A stretch of 64,000 bases of DNA from JAXGQD01 sp964574395 (GCA_964574395.1 CAZNNL010000002.1:4786-68785), one strand, 5' to 3'; positions 45,853 through 55,590 are shown, counted from the first letter of the stretch. Numbers and translations: made by a program. Notes: generated by a model from the letters alone, not told the origin.

Positions 45853-46827
45853 ATGGAAGAAAAATTATTCATTGATGATATTAATGACTTACGCACGCTG
45901 AGCGGCACCTTAAATACTAATTTTCAAGAACTGGAAAAACAGTTGCACGTTCAAATCGAAGCAGCTGAAGATGGTCTGGCGATAAGAGGTGAGAAAGAAC
46001 CCGTTGAAGCTGCGCATGCAATTTTAGAAAAAATGCTCCATCTAAAACGCACTGGGATAGCGCCCGATGCACATGCCGTTCATTATTTAACAGAAAAAGC
46101 AGTGGAACAAAAGCTAAGTGACGTGCGGAGTTTTTCGCCCAATACCGTTTGCATAACTGCTAAAGGCAGGCCGATTAGTAGTAAAACACAAGGACAGACA
46201 CGGTATATTGAGGCGATGCGTAAAAATGAGGTGACCTTTGCGGTTGGTCCTGCAGGTACTGGCAAAACTTTCCTCGCCGTCGCCATGGCTGTGCAAGCGT
46301 TCAGACAACAAGAGGTCGAGCGCATCATTCTTACGCGCCCAGCGGTTGAGGCTGGTGAAAAGTTAGGCTTTTTGCCAGGCGATTTACAAACAAAAGTAGA
46401 CCCCTACATGCGCCCTTTGTATGATGCGTTATTTGAACTGATGGGTGCCGAACAATATACGAAAAACCTTGAAAAAGGCGTCATCGAAGTCTCGCCTTTG
46501 GCTTATATGCGTGGACGCACACTGGATTCTTCTTTTATCATTCTGGATGAAGCTCAGAATACGACGATGGAACAAATGAAAATGTTTCTAACCCGAATCG
46601 GTTTCAATTCCAAAGCGGTTATTACGGGTGATGTAACCCAAATCGACTTGCCCCATGATAAAAAATCTGGACTTAAGGGCGTTAGGCAAATATTAAAAGC
46701 TGTAGAGGGGCTAAGCTTCATTGATTTGGACCAAAGCGACGTGGTGCGCAATGGTTTAGTACAGCGTATCATTAGAGCATATGAAGCGTATGACAAAGGA
46801 GGACGCACGCATGGCTCGTTTACCTAA
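45853..46827 (+). CDS. phoH: PhoH family ATPase (PhoH1/YbeZ)
   Basis: 324 residues. N-terminal KH-like domain (about 1-75), then PhoH P-loop: Walker A GPAGTGKTFLA near residue 137, LTRPAVEAGEKLGFLPGD and Walker B IILDEAQNTT. It associates with YbeY and RNA processing in other bacteria. First gene of phoH-pgpH-ybeY/era-recO. Overlaps pgpH by 17 bases. Confidence 0.95.
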   Translation: MEEKLFIDDINDLRTLSGTLNTNFQELEKQLHVQIEAAEDGLAIRGEKEPVEAAHAILEKMLHLKRTGIAPDAHAVHYLTEKAVEQKLSDVRSFSPNTVCITAKGRPISSKTQGQTRYIEAMRKNEVTFAVGPAGTGKTFLAVAMAVQAFRQQEVERIILTRPAVEAGEKLGFLPGDLQTKVDPYMRPLYDALFELMGAEQYTKNLEKGVIEVSPLAYMRGRTLDSSFIILDEAQNTTMEQMKMFLTRIGFNSKAVITGDVTQIDLPHDKKSGLKGVRQILKAVEGLSFIDLDQSDVVRNGLVQRIIRAYEAYDKGGRTHGSFT

Positions 46828-49261
46828 ACTCGGTAAGGATAAGCCGAGCATCAGGCCACCTAAGACGGCACTAATTAATAGTGACAAAAGTCTGAATAAT
46901 AAAGTCAATAATGCTGATAATCCAGATGAGTTAACAACAGTCAGCAAGCGTATTCAAGCGTTCTTTAGTCGCTATATTATCCAGCATCTAGCCGAGATTT
47001 TCTTGTATATCTTTTTGGTAGTTGTTTTGACTGGCTTTACATACATTGTCTCTTTGCCACAGCGCTACAGCATTCAGATTGGAGATGTTTCACCGGTTGA
47101 CATAACATCTACTAGGGACATTGTAGATCGAGAGACAACTAATCGCCGTGCCGAACAAGCCGCAATAAATGTTCCTCAAGTTTACAAGCGTGCAGTAGAG
47201 GAGTCCGATGCCTCCGTGGGACGCGTGCAAACATTCTATGCAATTGTTGATCAAACGCGTACTGAACTGAGAGAAATTGCTACGCCAAAAGAAACCACAA
47301 GTACTGTGGCACCAACAACAGCAAGCAATCCACCTAGTACTACGGAAGCTCCACCGGCAGGTGGCGGGGGCGGTGATATTACAAGCGAAACAAGCGGGGC
47401 GGCTGCGGTTGCAGAAACAACAGTGGCTGTTACTGAAACAACGGTAAGTGTGGCAGCGACTACTATTCCCGTAAGCTACACAACGGCTCAGATTGATCAA
47501 TATGCACAGATACTAATAGCGCGCACAAAATCTCAGTTGGGACTCGAACTTCTGACACAACATGCAACGATGCTGGTCAGCTTAGAAGATTCTTTTTACC
47601 AAAGCATTAAAGAACAGTCCATAACGATCGCACAACAAATCATGAGCGAAGCACATGATAGTGCAGGCTTAAATACGCAAATTGAGGCGCGTGTTAAAGC
47701 GCTGACATCAAGTGTTAATGTTTACATCAATGAGTACGCCACCGTGGCAAATGTCTTAACAGCCTTCCTTAGACCAAACATTGTTTTAGATGAAGAAGCT
47801 ACGGTTAAAGCGCGCGAAGCAGAGAGTGCGCGTATTTTTAACAATCCCACCATGATTCCTGCTGGTACAAGAATCCTTAATGTCGGTGATGTAATCGATG
47901 TAAAAACATATGAATACCTTGAAGAGTTGAACCTCATTCAGCAGCCAGGGATAGAGTATTCTTTACTATTACAGATTTTGATTCTTATAAGCGTTATCGT
48001 TTTGTCTATTATTCTGTTTTTAGTACTACGGCTAAAAGCCCAAGCAGCAAGTAATCGCGATTTGCTTTTGATAGGAATTACAATACTAGTAACTTATGTA
48101 CTAGCCGCATTCCTTAGTAAATTCTCTGTTTATGCAGCTCCAATCTATTTCTTGGCCATCGTACTAACTATTCATTTCAGCTTTGAAATTGGCTTTATTA
48201 TTGCAGTATTGACTACCATAGCCTCTATCCCTTTCATTCCCACGCCTGGAGCACTCTTTCCCATACTGTTTGGACTTTTTTGTATTGCGCTCATGACCGA
48301 AGAACTCAGCAAGCTGAGAAGCACGGCTTGGCTTATTGCAATCTCAATTTTTAGTCCTGGTCTCATGGTTACCATCTATGGTGCCTTAGTCAAAAATCCA
48401 TGGGGAACCATTGGCCAAAATGCGCTCATAGCAGGACTTTGTGGTGGTCTCTGTGCCGTCGCCGCACTGGGTATTCAACCAGTTTTAGAGATGCTAAGTT
48501 CATCGGTATCTGCCACCCATTTGATTAAACTCGCTCAACCTAGTCAGCCCTTACTAAGACGACTGTTTTTGGAAGCGCCTGGTACTTATCAGCATTCCAT
48601 GATGGTTGCTAACTTAGCAGAAAAGGGTGCGGAAGTCATTGGTGCTGATTCACTCCTTGTACGTGTTGGTGCATACTATCATGATATTGGCAAAATGGAT
48701 CACCCCGAAGTTTTCACCGAGAACCAAACCGACTATAATCCACATGACTACTTGAGTCCGGAAGAAAGCGTAGCGCTCATTATTGGCCATGTAGAGGGCG
48801 GATTAAAAACAGCCAGGCGTCATAGATTGCCTTTGCCATTACAAAATTTCATCAAAGAGCATCATGGTAATACCTTGCAAGCCTCCTTCTTCTACAAAGT
48901 GCAAGAAGAAGCCGAAGAACGTGGTGAAGTAGCCCCTAACGAAGATGACTATCGTTATCCCTGGCCCATACCAAGTTCAAAAGAGACGGCAATAGTTATG
49001 CTAGCCGATTCACTTGAAGCCGCAATTCGTTCAACGCAGACGAAGGACTTGGCTGGTGCAGAAAAAGTTGCGCGCAACATTGTAAAAATCAAAAATGAAC
49101 AAAACCAACTGATAAATTCAGGCTTGTCCTATCAAGAAGTCGAAGAACTTGTACTATCCTTTGTACAGACTTATCAGGGGCAGTTCCACGAAAGAGTGAG
49201 GTATCCGGATGCACGTCCAGTTTCTAAACACCCAAAGCAAATACAGCCTTCAAACACATAA
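46811..49261 (+). CDS. pgpH: PgpH/YqfF-type 7TM-HD phosphodiesterase (c-di-AMP)
   Basis: 816 residues. One N-terminal membrane helix, an extracytoplasmic 7TMR-HDED domain, about seven membrane helices (about residues 380-560), then an HD domain (QHSMMVANLAE, YYHDIGKMDHP, FIKEHHGNT). Relatives hydrolyse c-di-AMP. A Thr/Ala-rich low-complexity insert (roughly residues 160-225, with TTEAPPAGGGGG) sits in the outer domain and is unusual. ATG 46811 follows AAAGGAGG. Overlaps ybeY-era by 53 bases. Confidence 0.9.
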   Translation: MARLPKLGKDKPSIRPPKTALINSDKSLNNKVNNADNPDELTTVSKRIQAFFSRYIIQHLAEIFLYIFLVVVLTGFTYIVSLPQRYSIQIGDVSPVDITSTRDIVDRETTNRRAEQAAINVPQVYKRAVEESDASVGRVQTFYAIVDQTRTELREIATPKETTSTVAPTTASNPPSTTEAPPAGGGGGDITSETSGAAAVAETTVAVTETTVSVAATTIPVSYTTAQIDQYAQILIARTKSQLGLELLTQHATMLVSLEDSFYQSIKEQSITIAQQIMSEAHDSAGLNTQIEARVKALTSSVNVYINEYATVANVLTAFLRPNIVLDEEATVKAREAESARIFNNPTMIPAGTRILNVGDVIDVKTYEYLEELNLIQQPGIEYSLLLQILILISVIVLSIILFLVLRLKAQAASNRDLLLIGITILVTYVLAAFLSKFSVYAAPIYFLAIVLTIHFSFEIGFIIAVLTTIASIPFIPTPGALFPILFGLFCIALMTEELSKLRSTAWLIAISIFSPGLMVTIYGALVKNPWGTIGQNALIAGLCGGLCAVAALGIQPVLEMLSSSVSATHLIKLAQPSQPLLRRLFLEAPGTYQHSMMVANLAEKGAEVIGADSLLVRVGAYYHDIGKMDHPEVFTENQTDYNPHDYLSPEESVALIIGHVEGGLKTARRHRLPLPLQNFIKEHHGNTLQASFFYKVQEEAEERGEVAPNEDDYRYPWPIPSSKETAIVMLADSLEAAIRSTQTKDLAGAEKVARNIVKIKNEQNQLINSGLSYQEVEELVLSFVQTYQGQFHERVRYPDARPVSKHPKQIQPSNT

Positions 49262-50795
49262 AGAACAGCTTACCAAGGCTTTAAACACAGCCTGGGATAG
49301 TATTCCCGCATCTTCGAAGAAGCCTTTAAAAGATGTCGAACCTGAGCTAAGTCTCAGCTTTGTCGGTCCTAGGCAGATAAAAAAACTTAACCAAGAAGCG
49401 CGGGGCGTTAATGAAACTACCGATGTCTTGTCCTTTCCATTGCATACGTTTAATGCCGGAAAATCTCCGATAAATTTGGATGCCGCAAGCTTTTATCCGG
49501 CTGATGAGACAGCTATGCGTGGAGACGACTTTGCTGAAGCGCAGCTTGAAGGCGGTGAGAAGCTTGCCATAAACCTTGGCGACATCGTCTTGTGCCCAGA
49601 GCGCGCACTAGATCAAGCAAACACATATGGGCATAGTTTTGAAAGAGAATTAATTTTCCTGGCCGTGCACGGCTTTTTACATCTTGTTGGCTACGATCAT
49701 GAGGACAAGGCTTCTGAAAATAAAATGCGAAAGCTGCAAACAAGCCTCATGGATAAACTAGGCTATGCGTTGTTAGATGAGCACACGGTAAAAAGCGCAC
49801 AAATCTCAGAAAACGATTTGAACACTAGTGTTTACAATACGCCTAAAGGGTTTAAGTCGGGTTTTATTGCGATTGTTGGACGGCCGAATGCTGGAAAATC
49901 GACTCTGTTGAATCAACTAAGCGGAGAATATCTAGCAATCATTTCTCACAAAGCACAAACAACACGCAGCAATATTCGTAGCATCATCGACAGCGACGAA
50001 GCACAATGCATTTTTATTGACACGCCTGGACTGCACAGCCCTAAACACAAGTTAGGCAACTTTATGATGGAAGGTGCAAAGTCAGCAATCCACGACAGTG
50101 ACGTCGTACTGCTTCTTTTAGACGCCTCCAAGCGCTATCTTACGCAACATGAGCTCGAACTTGCCAAAGAGGCTGATGCGGCTGGTAAACCTGTAATTCT
50201 GGCTATCAATAAAATCGACTTAATAGATAAATTGGACCTTTTGCCACTCATCGACCGGCTCTCAAAAGAACTTGGTTTTCAGGCCATTGTTCCGATTTCT
50301 GCTTTGACTGGTGATGGTGCAACCCTATTGATGGACCAGATTGTCAAGTATTTACCTGAAGGCCCTCGCTTTTATTCTGCTGACGACTATACGGACCAGA
50401 CTGAACGTCAATTAGCCGCAGAACTTATTCGCGAAAAGATACTGCGTTTTACTAACCAAGAAATCCCTCATGGAACTGGAGTCATCATAACGAGCTTTGA
50501 TGAAAGCTTCATTGAAGGCGCAGAAGATGCTTATGCTCGTAGCCTCGTAAAAATAACCGCTGATATTCTCTGTGAACGAGAAACACATAAAATTATTTTA
50601 ATTGGCAAAAACGGCACCATGCTAAAACGCATCGGCAGTTCCGCACGTATTTCTATCGAAGAAATGTTAGCTTGTAAAGTCTTCTTAAAACTATTTGTTA
50701 AAGTGCGTCCAGACTGGCGTAATCGCTCTGCCATTCTCAATGACCTTGGATATCAGCTCTCCAAAGAAGAAAAAGCAAGTAGAAAGAAAAAATAA
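49209..50795 (+). CDS. ybeY-era: YbeY-Era fusion: rRNA endonuclease joined to GTPase
   Basis: 528 residues in one frame. Residues 1-190 are YbeY, the zinc endoribonuclease of 16S rRNA maturation: NETTDVLSFPL and the triad H154GFLH158LVGYDH164. A 25-residue linker follows, then Era from about 215: G1 GRPNAGKST (224-232), TTR (251-253), DTPG (271-274), NKID (334-337), SALTGDG, and a C-terminal KH domain ending KVRPDWRNR. Era's catalytic and KH parts are complete. The start ATG 49209 lies inside pgpH with GAGG upstream. The usual dgkA and cdd genes between ybeY and era are missing. Confidence 0.93.
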   Translation: MHVQFLNTQSKYSLQTHKEQLTKALNTAWDSIPASSKKPLKDVEPELSLSFVGPRQIKKLNQEARGVNETTDVLSFPLHTFNAGKSPINLDAASFYPADETAMRGDDFAEAQLEGGEKLAINLGDIVLCPERALDQANTYGHSFERELIFLAVHGFLHLVGYDHEDKASENKMRKLQTSLMDKLGYALLDEHTVKSAQISENDLNTSVYNTPKGFKSGFIAIVGRPNAGKSTLLNQLSGEYLAIISHKAQTTRSNIRSIIDSDEAQCIFIDTPGLHSPKHKLGNFMMEGAKSAIHDSDVVLLLLDASKRYLTQHELELAKEADAAGKPVILAINKIDLIDKLDLLPLIDRLSKELGFQAIVPISALTGDGATLLMDQIVKYLPEGPRFYSADDYTDQTERQLAAELIREKILRFTNQEIPHGTGVIITSFDESFIEGAEDAYARSLVKITADILCERETHKIILIGKNGTMLKRIGSSARISIEEMLACKVFLKLFVKVRPDWRNRSAILNDLGYQLSKEEKASRKKK

Positions 50796-50798
50796 ACG

Positions 50799-51632
50799 AT
50801 GAGCCAAGTCACCGTCAAAGCGTTGATTCTTCGTTCCAATCCTGCCACAGAGAATGACCGATATGTCAGGCTACTGAGTAGTGAATACGGTTTAATCGAG
50901 GCCTATGCCAGAGGTGCACTACGTTCAAAAAGCAAATTGCTTGCGACGACTGAAGCATTCAGCCTCTGCGAATTTAATCTGTTTACTAACAAAGAAAAGT
51001 ACTACGTGAACCAAGCGAATTTCGTGTATCCTTTTGCCAAACTTAAAAAGAACATTGAGGCTCTGACAGCCGCGGCTCACTTATCGGATATTGCCATAGA
51101 CGTTAGTCAAAGTTTAGAACAGTTTGAAGCGCTATATCAATTAATGGTTTATGGTTTTTACGCACTCGAACAAGCTGTAGAGCGGAGTGCTGAAGCGCTT
51201 CTGGCAGCAACACATGCCGGAGAGATACGCTTATTAGCCTTGGCTGGTTATCCGCTTGAGTTTGCACCTTGTTCCCATTGTTCACTGGCTTTGGACGAAA
51301 TAAAGAATGTCTATTTTAGTTTTCCGCGTATGCAGTTTGTTTGTGAAGGTGAAGCTAAGCAATCATTTAGGACACCTACATCTTCTATTACAAGACCATC
51401 ATGGGAAAGAGCGGCAGACCTGTATTTAGGGCAAGCTGTGTGGCCAGTCTCCCAGGGTTTGCTCGAGGCACTACGCTTTTTTTCAGCCGCTCCTGTGCAG
51501 CGCTTGTTTTCATTTTCTGTTAGTAAAGAACTCGAAAGAGAGCTCGCGGCTTTTACCCAGGCCTATTTAATGGCTTCATTAGAGAAAAACTACAAGCGTC
51601 TTGAATTCTTGTTTCAGCTCACAGGTATCTAA
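50799..51632 (+). CDS. recO: DNA repair protein RecO
   Basis: 277-residue RecFOR mediator that helps load RecA. N-terminal OB fold (VKALILRSNPATENDRYVRLLSSEYGLIEAYARGALRSKSKL), helical C domain with a reduced zinc motif: only CSHC is seen and no second CxxC pair. Three bases after era, the normal order. The C-terminus is close to the convergent helicase. Confidence 0.9.
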   Translation: MSQVTVKALILRSNPATENDRYVRLLSSEYGLIEAYARGALRSKSKLLATTEAFSLCEFNLFTNKEKYYVNQANFVYPFAKLKKNIEALTAAAHLSDIAIDVSQSLEQFEALYQLMVYGFYALEQAVERSAEALLAATHAGEIRLLALAGYPLEFAPCSHCSLALDEIKNVYFSFPRMQFVCEGEAKQSFRTPTSSITRPSWERAADLYLGQAVWPVSQGLLEALRFFSAAPVQRLFSFSVSKELERELAAFTQAYLMASLEKNYKRLEFLFQLTGI

Positions 51633-51643
51633 TTGTGTGTTTA

Positions 51644-54166
51644 TCACTCGTAATCTGGCACTTCGAGAAGTGCTTTTTTTAAGTCTTCTAAACTTGAAAT
51701 ATACACAGGATTCCATTCCTCTGGAAATAGTTGTCGATAATCGGGGCGGGCGTAGCGTTGATCAAGCAAAAGAATCAAGCCTTTATCGTTTTCGCTGCGA
51801 ATAAGTCGACCAGCAGCCTGCATGATTTTGTTGAAGCCAGGGAATTGATAGGCGTACTGGTAGCCTTGATGGTTTACTTCGTTATAGTATTCTTTCATAA
51901 GCTCTCGTTCCGGTGAAATCTGGGGAATTCCTGTTCCCACAATAATGACACCGTTTAAGCGTTCTCCCGTCAAATCGATACCTTCGCCAAATATCCCGCC
52001 CAATATTGCTAGGCCAAGTAGACTTCGTGTGTTGTCACTGTAGTCGAATTTTGCCAAAAAAGCGCGTTTGTTTGTGTCATTCATGCCACGATTTTGAACT
52101 ATGGTATCAACCGGTCTATCTTTGAAAATGCGTGAAAACAAGGGCAGAGCACTTTCCAGATAAGCATAAGACGGAAAGAATAATAAATATTTTCCAGGCC
52201 TTGCCAAAAGCGTGTTGGAGACAAGTTTTACAAGTGTCGTCAAGCTATTCTTGCGTTCTTGGTAGGTAGTTTGAATTTGGTCATATACATAAAGCGCTAG
52301 ATTCTCTGGCGGAAAAGGGGAGGGAAGAATAAGTGTATCGGGTTTGTCATCACGAGCATGTCCACAGAATGCGGATGAAAAATAGGGCAAAGGTGACAAT
52401 GTAGCAGAAAAGAATACCGCAGCATGCTGATCTCTATAGAGTGCGATAAGGCGATTGGATGCATCTAAACACAATAAACGCAATTGCAATTCATCTTTAT
52501 TAAGCTCTGCAGCGAAGACATAATGCTGATTATAAAACTCGTCTGCGACACGCAGAAAAAATAAAGCAGAAAAATGAAAGTCCAAGACTTCACGTTTTTT
52601 TAGCAAATCGGGTATGTCATCTAAGACTTCACGCAAGACAAAACTGAGTCCCCTCAAGGTTTTGATGAAATTAGGGGCTGCTTGCCTCATGGCGCGAAAG
52701 CTATCTGTCTGCAGAATTGCGTTTGCATCAACATCTTTTTCCAACACATCGAAGGCTGCCTGCTGAAGTTTGATTGCAGCTTTGAGGGCGTCAATGTAAC
52801 GCATTAAGGGGAAAAAGTAGCGCTCTTGATCGCCTAAAAACTCTTTTATCACACTTGCGGCTTTGTTTACTTGCGTTTCAGTCAGTGTTGCGCTGTACAT
52901 TTCTCTCATACGATCAGGCAGGTTGTGTGCTTCGTCTATAAGTAGGGCGAAATGAGCTTGCGGCATGTTGAAAAAGCGTTGTAGGCGCACACGCGGGTCA
53001 AATGCGTGGTTGTAATCTCCAATAATGACATCACAGTACAAAGCTGCATCAAGGGAGAGTTCAAAGGGACAAAGTCGGTATTTTTGGCCCATTTCTTGCA
53101 CTAATTCTGCGTTGATTGTGAAATTTAGCAACAACTCAGAAAGCCCAGCTTGTAAGTTGTTGTAATAAGAAGTGGCATACGGGCAAATCCGTGTGTCACA
53201 GTAGAGCTCAGGAGCTAAGCAAAGCTGTTCTTTAGCGGTAAGCGTTAATCGACGGAGAGCAAATCTGCCTTCAGTTAGGTCGCTCAGCGCTTCTTCAGCT
53301 ACCATGCGTGTTGAGGTTTTAGCTGTTAGATAAAAAATCTGCTCAACGAGATGCGCACCGAGTGCCTTAACGCTGGGATAGAGGGTGGACATCGTTTTGC
53401 CAGTACCTGTTGGTGCTTGGACCAGAAGTGGAGTACGAGAACGAAGGTTTTTGAGGACCTGTTGCATAAAGATTTTCTGACCATCGCGCAGCTGGGGGTA
53501 GGGGAAACGCAATTGCTTGATATCACGGTCTCGGCGTGCACGATAGTCGCGAAAGTCTCTGGCAAAATCTAGATAGCGCACAGCGGTCATTTCGAACCAT
53601 TCTTCGAGTGCCGCAAAAGATTCGCGTCTCTCGAGCTGAAAGCTTTGCAAGTCCTCGCTAGAAACGTAGGCAAGTTTATACAGCCTTTCTTGCCTGGCAA
53701 AATCGGTAATGAGCTTTTGTCGCGTTACGTCATCATCTAGAGGGAGCGCATCAATTAGACTTTGTCTTTCCTCTAAAGCATACATGTAGCAGTACATTTT
53801 ACACTGTGCCCAATGGAGGGTTTCGCCTCGCGTTGACAACTCTGCAACGGGTATACTGACCGACTTAACTTCGATGATGTATGCGCCACCGTCATTTTTG
53901 GCCAGGACGTCGGCACGCCCTTGAATGCGCATAGAGAAGTCGCCGCTCGTATAATCTGCTTTCAGACTATACTCGGTGTTGACTTGCGTGTCAGGTGCTT
54001 GCTTTTTAAGTTTATGAAAAAAAGCTTGGTGCACCCTCGTGCCTTCCGCACCGCTCACGTCTGAGAACGTCAGCGGCGATAGACCGCCATCTTGATGCAC
54101 AAAAGAAACGAGTTGTGTAACGCTTATGACAACGTCTGGTTTGATGATGATAGGTGATTTTGGCAA
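51644..54166 (-). CDS. RecB/Cas4-like nuclease fused to XPD/DinG-type helicase
   Basis: 840 residues. Residues 1-130 show a PD-(D/E)xK nuclease: His46, Asp86 (GRADV), Glu99-x-Lys101 (IIEVKS) and QxxxY (Gln121, Tyr125). The helicase part has Walker A APTGTGKT (251-258), four Cys (316, 323, 328, 366) spaced as an XPD-type 4Fe-4S site, DEAH (411-414) and QAAGRLIRS near the C-terminus. It would unwind and possibly cut DNA in repair. Single gene, convergent to recO with an 11-base gap. The 5' end has TTAACT-16-TATACT, but that overlaps a terminator. Confidence 0.85.
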   Translation of the reverse strand: MPKSPIIIKPDVVISVTQLVSFVHQDGGLSPLTFSDVSGAEGTRVHQAFFHKLKKQAPDTQVNTEYSLKADYTSGDFSMRIQGRADVLAKNDGGAYIIEVKSVSIPVAELSTRGETLHWAQCKMYCYMYALEERQSLIDALPLDDDVTRQKLITDFARQERLYKLAYVSSEDLQSFQLERRESFAALEEWFEMTAVRYLDFARDFRDYRARRDRDIKQLRFPYPQLRDGQKIFMQQVLKNLRSRTPLLVQAPTGTGKTMSTLYPSVKALGAHLVEQIFYLTAKTSTRMVAEEALSDLTEGRFALRRLTLTAKEQLCLAPELYCDTRICPYATSYYNNLQAGLSELLLNFTINAELVQEMGQKYRLCPFELSLDAALYCDVIIGDYNHAFDPRVRLQRFFNMPQAHFALLIDEAHNLPDRMREMYSATLTETQVNKAASVIKEFLGDQERYFFPLMRYIDALKAAIKLQQAAFDVLEKDVDANAILQTDSFRAMRQAAPNFIKTLRGLSFVLREVLDDIPDLLKKREVLDFHFSALFFLRVADEFYNQHYVFAAELNKDELQLRLLCLDASNRLIALYRDQHAAVFFSATLSPLPYFSSAFCGHARDDKPDTLILPSPFPPENLALYVYDQIQTTYQERKNSLTTLVKLVSNTLLARPGKYLLFFPSYAYLESALPLFSRIFKDRPVDTIVQNRGMNDTNKRAFLAKFDYSDNTRSLLGLAILGGIFGEGIDLTGERLNGVIIVGTGIPQISPERELMKEYYNEVNHQGYQYAYQFPGFNKIMQAAGRLIRSENDKGLILLLDQRYARPDYRQLFPEEWNPVYISSLEDLKKALLEVPDYE

Positions 54167-54225
54167 AACATGCTCCTACTATTCTGATTCTTATATATGC
54201 AGTATACCGCGAGACCAAGAAAAGT

Positions 54226-54256
54226 TAAAAAAACTGCCAAGCATCGCTCAGCAGTT
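54226..54256 (-). terminator. Terminator after the HPr-like gene
   Basis: Minus strand AACTGC / GCAGTT around a 13-base loop followed by TTTTTTT; lies between the small gene and the helicase. Confidence 0.75.
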
Positions 54257-54283
54257 CAGAAAATTATGTAGATTTATATAGTC

Positions 54284-54517
54284 TTAGATCCCCATCATGT
54301 ATTGCATGAGGCAAGGAACTTCATTTGGATTGGAAAGGCTGATTCTTAAACCAGTAGTGCCAGGCTTAATCATCTTGAGCATTTGATGTGCCGTTGCGCT
54401 ATGCTTCAAACTACATCTTGAATCATCGGGCAAATGCAAATATACTTCCCCTTGAATTCCACTCACTTCTGATAGAAAACGCTCCATATTTGGTATCCAC
54501 ATTATATTTAACATCAT
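54284..54517 (-). CDS. Small protein resembling an HPr fold without the active His
   Basis: 77 residues, not confidently recognised. EVYLHLPDDSRCSLKHSATAHQMLK followed by a Gly-rich turn and LRISLSNPNEVPCLMQYM recalls HPr (strand, LKS-type helix, GxxxxI, nEvxxLxxYM). The N-terminal active-site segment (GIHARPA) is absent, so it could not carry phosphate in the usual way. ATG 54517 follows GGAG by six bases. It could be a Crh/HPr-like regulatory or structural relative; the assignment is tentative. Confidence 0.45.
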   Translation of the reverse strand: MMLNIMWIPNMERFLSEVSGIQGEVYLHLPDDSRCSLKHSATAHQMLKMIKPGTTGLRISLSNPNEVPCLMQYMMGI

Positions 54518-54597
54518 CAAGTTCTCCTTTGCTTTTGTTGGTTTAGATGTTTTTGTTTTGCCATCCGCTTAATAAAAATATACCATCATTTATGGCG

Positions 54598-54626
54598 TTG
54601 AAATAGCATGAAACAAGCGATATACT
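54598..54626 (+). promoter_or_regulatory. Promoter of the AraC-type gene
   Basis: TTGAAA (54598-54603), 17 bases, TATACT (54621-54626), 29 bases before the ATG. Confidence 0.72.
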
Positions 54627-54655
54627 AAGACAAAACCGTCATAAGTGAGGGAAAC

Positions 54656-55558
54656 ATGGCTATTTCAACATATAGAATACAAATTAGTGAGCAGGGGGAG
54701 GAACTACTTGAACATGGTTCCACTGCTTTCCCGGTAGCTTGTTATCACGATGATTTAAAAGCAGACAAAGTTCCCTGGCATTGGCATGATCAAGTGGAGA
54801 TTGCCCTTGTGACAGAAGGACAAGTTGTCGTGGCAGCAGGTAAGGAGAAGCTCATCATTCCTGAGGGCGACGGTTTTTTCGTTAATGTCGGCGTACTCCA
54901 TTCTGTTTGGGATGTCGATTGCAGTTCATGTCGCTTGCACTCAATGGTTTTTCTTCCACGCTTTGTTGCAGGTGGAGTAGACAGTGTAATTTGGCAAAAA
55001 TATGTCTACCCACTAATCACTGATAAATGCCAAAATGTCTTGCATTTTTCTCAAAATATCCCCTGGCAAAACGAAATCCTTCAATCCATAGAAAACGCAT
55101 GGCAAGGCTTAGCACATGAAGAAGCAGGTTTTGAATTCCAAGTACGCGAAGATGTATCGCGTGTCGTCTATTGTTTATCAAAGCAGCGCCCGAAAACACT
55201 AAAACTACCAAGTGAAAAATCATTAAGAGACAGTGAACGTATTAAAAAAATGTTGCTTTTTATACAAGAACATTATGCTGAACCCATCACAGCTGCCGAC
55301 ATTGCTGAGAGTGCTTTAATCAGCGAAAGCGAGTGCCTACGCTGCTTTCGCAATACTATTGATACGACCCCAATCCAATATTTAAAAAACTTCCGCCTAC
55401 AAAAGGCAGCGGACTATTTGCTTGCTTCACAGCTTGGAATCGCAGATATAGCCTCACGTTGTGGGTTTCAAGAGATGAGTTATTTTGCCAAAACCTTTAG
55501 AGAACTACGCGGAATGACGCCTTCTGAGTTTAGAAGAGTGAAGCAAGTGCAGCAATAA
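54656..55558 (+). CDS. AraC family transcriptional regulator
   Basis: 300 residues. N-terminal cupin (VPWHWHDQVEIALVTEGQ, then a GDGFFVNVGVLHSV sensor loop) and two C-terminal HTH motifs (ITAADIAESALISESECLRCF and IADIASRCGFQEMSYFAKTFRELRGMTPSEFR). Probably senses a sugar, but no sugar transporter is adjacent; the amylase gene downstream is a possible but unsupported target. The HPr-like gene is divergent. Confidence 0.9.
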   Translation: MAISTYRIQISEQGEELLEHGSTAFPVACYHDDLKADKVPWHWHDQVEIALVTEGQVVVAAGKEKLIIPEGDGFFVNVGVLHSVWDVDCSSCRLHSMVFLPRFVAGGVDSVIWQKYVYPLITDKCQNVLHFSQNIPWQNEILQSIENAWQGLAHEEAGFEFQVREDVSRVVYCLSKQRPKTLKLPSEKSLRDSERIKKMLLFIQEHYAEPITAADIAESALISESECLRCFRNTIDTTPIQYLKNFRLQKAADYLLASQLGIADIASRCGFQEMSYFAKTFRELRGMTPSEFRRVKQVQQ

Positions 55559-55590
55559 TCTCCTGCGTATCTACATGAAATAAAAGCGAG

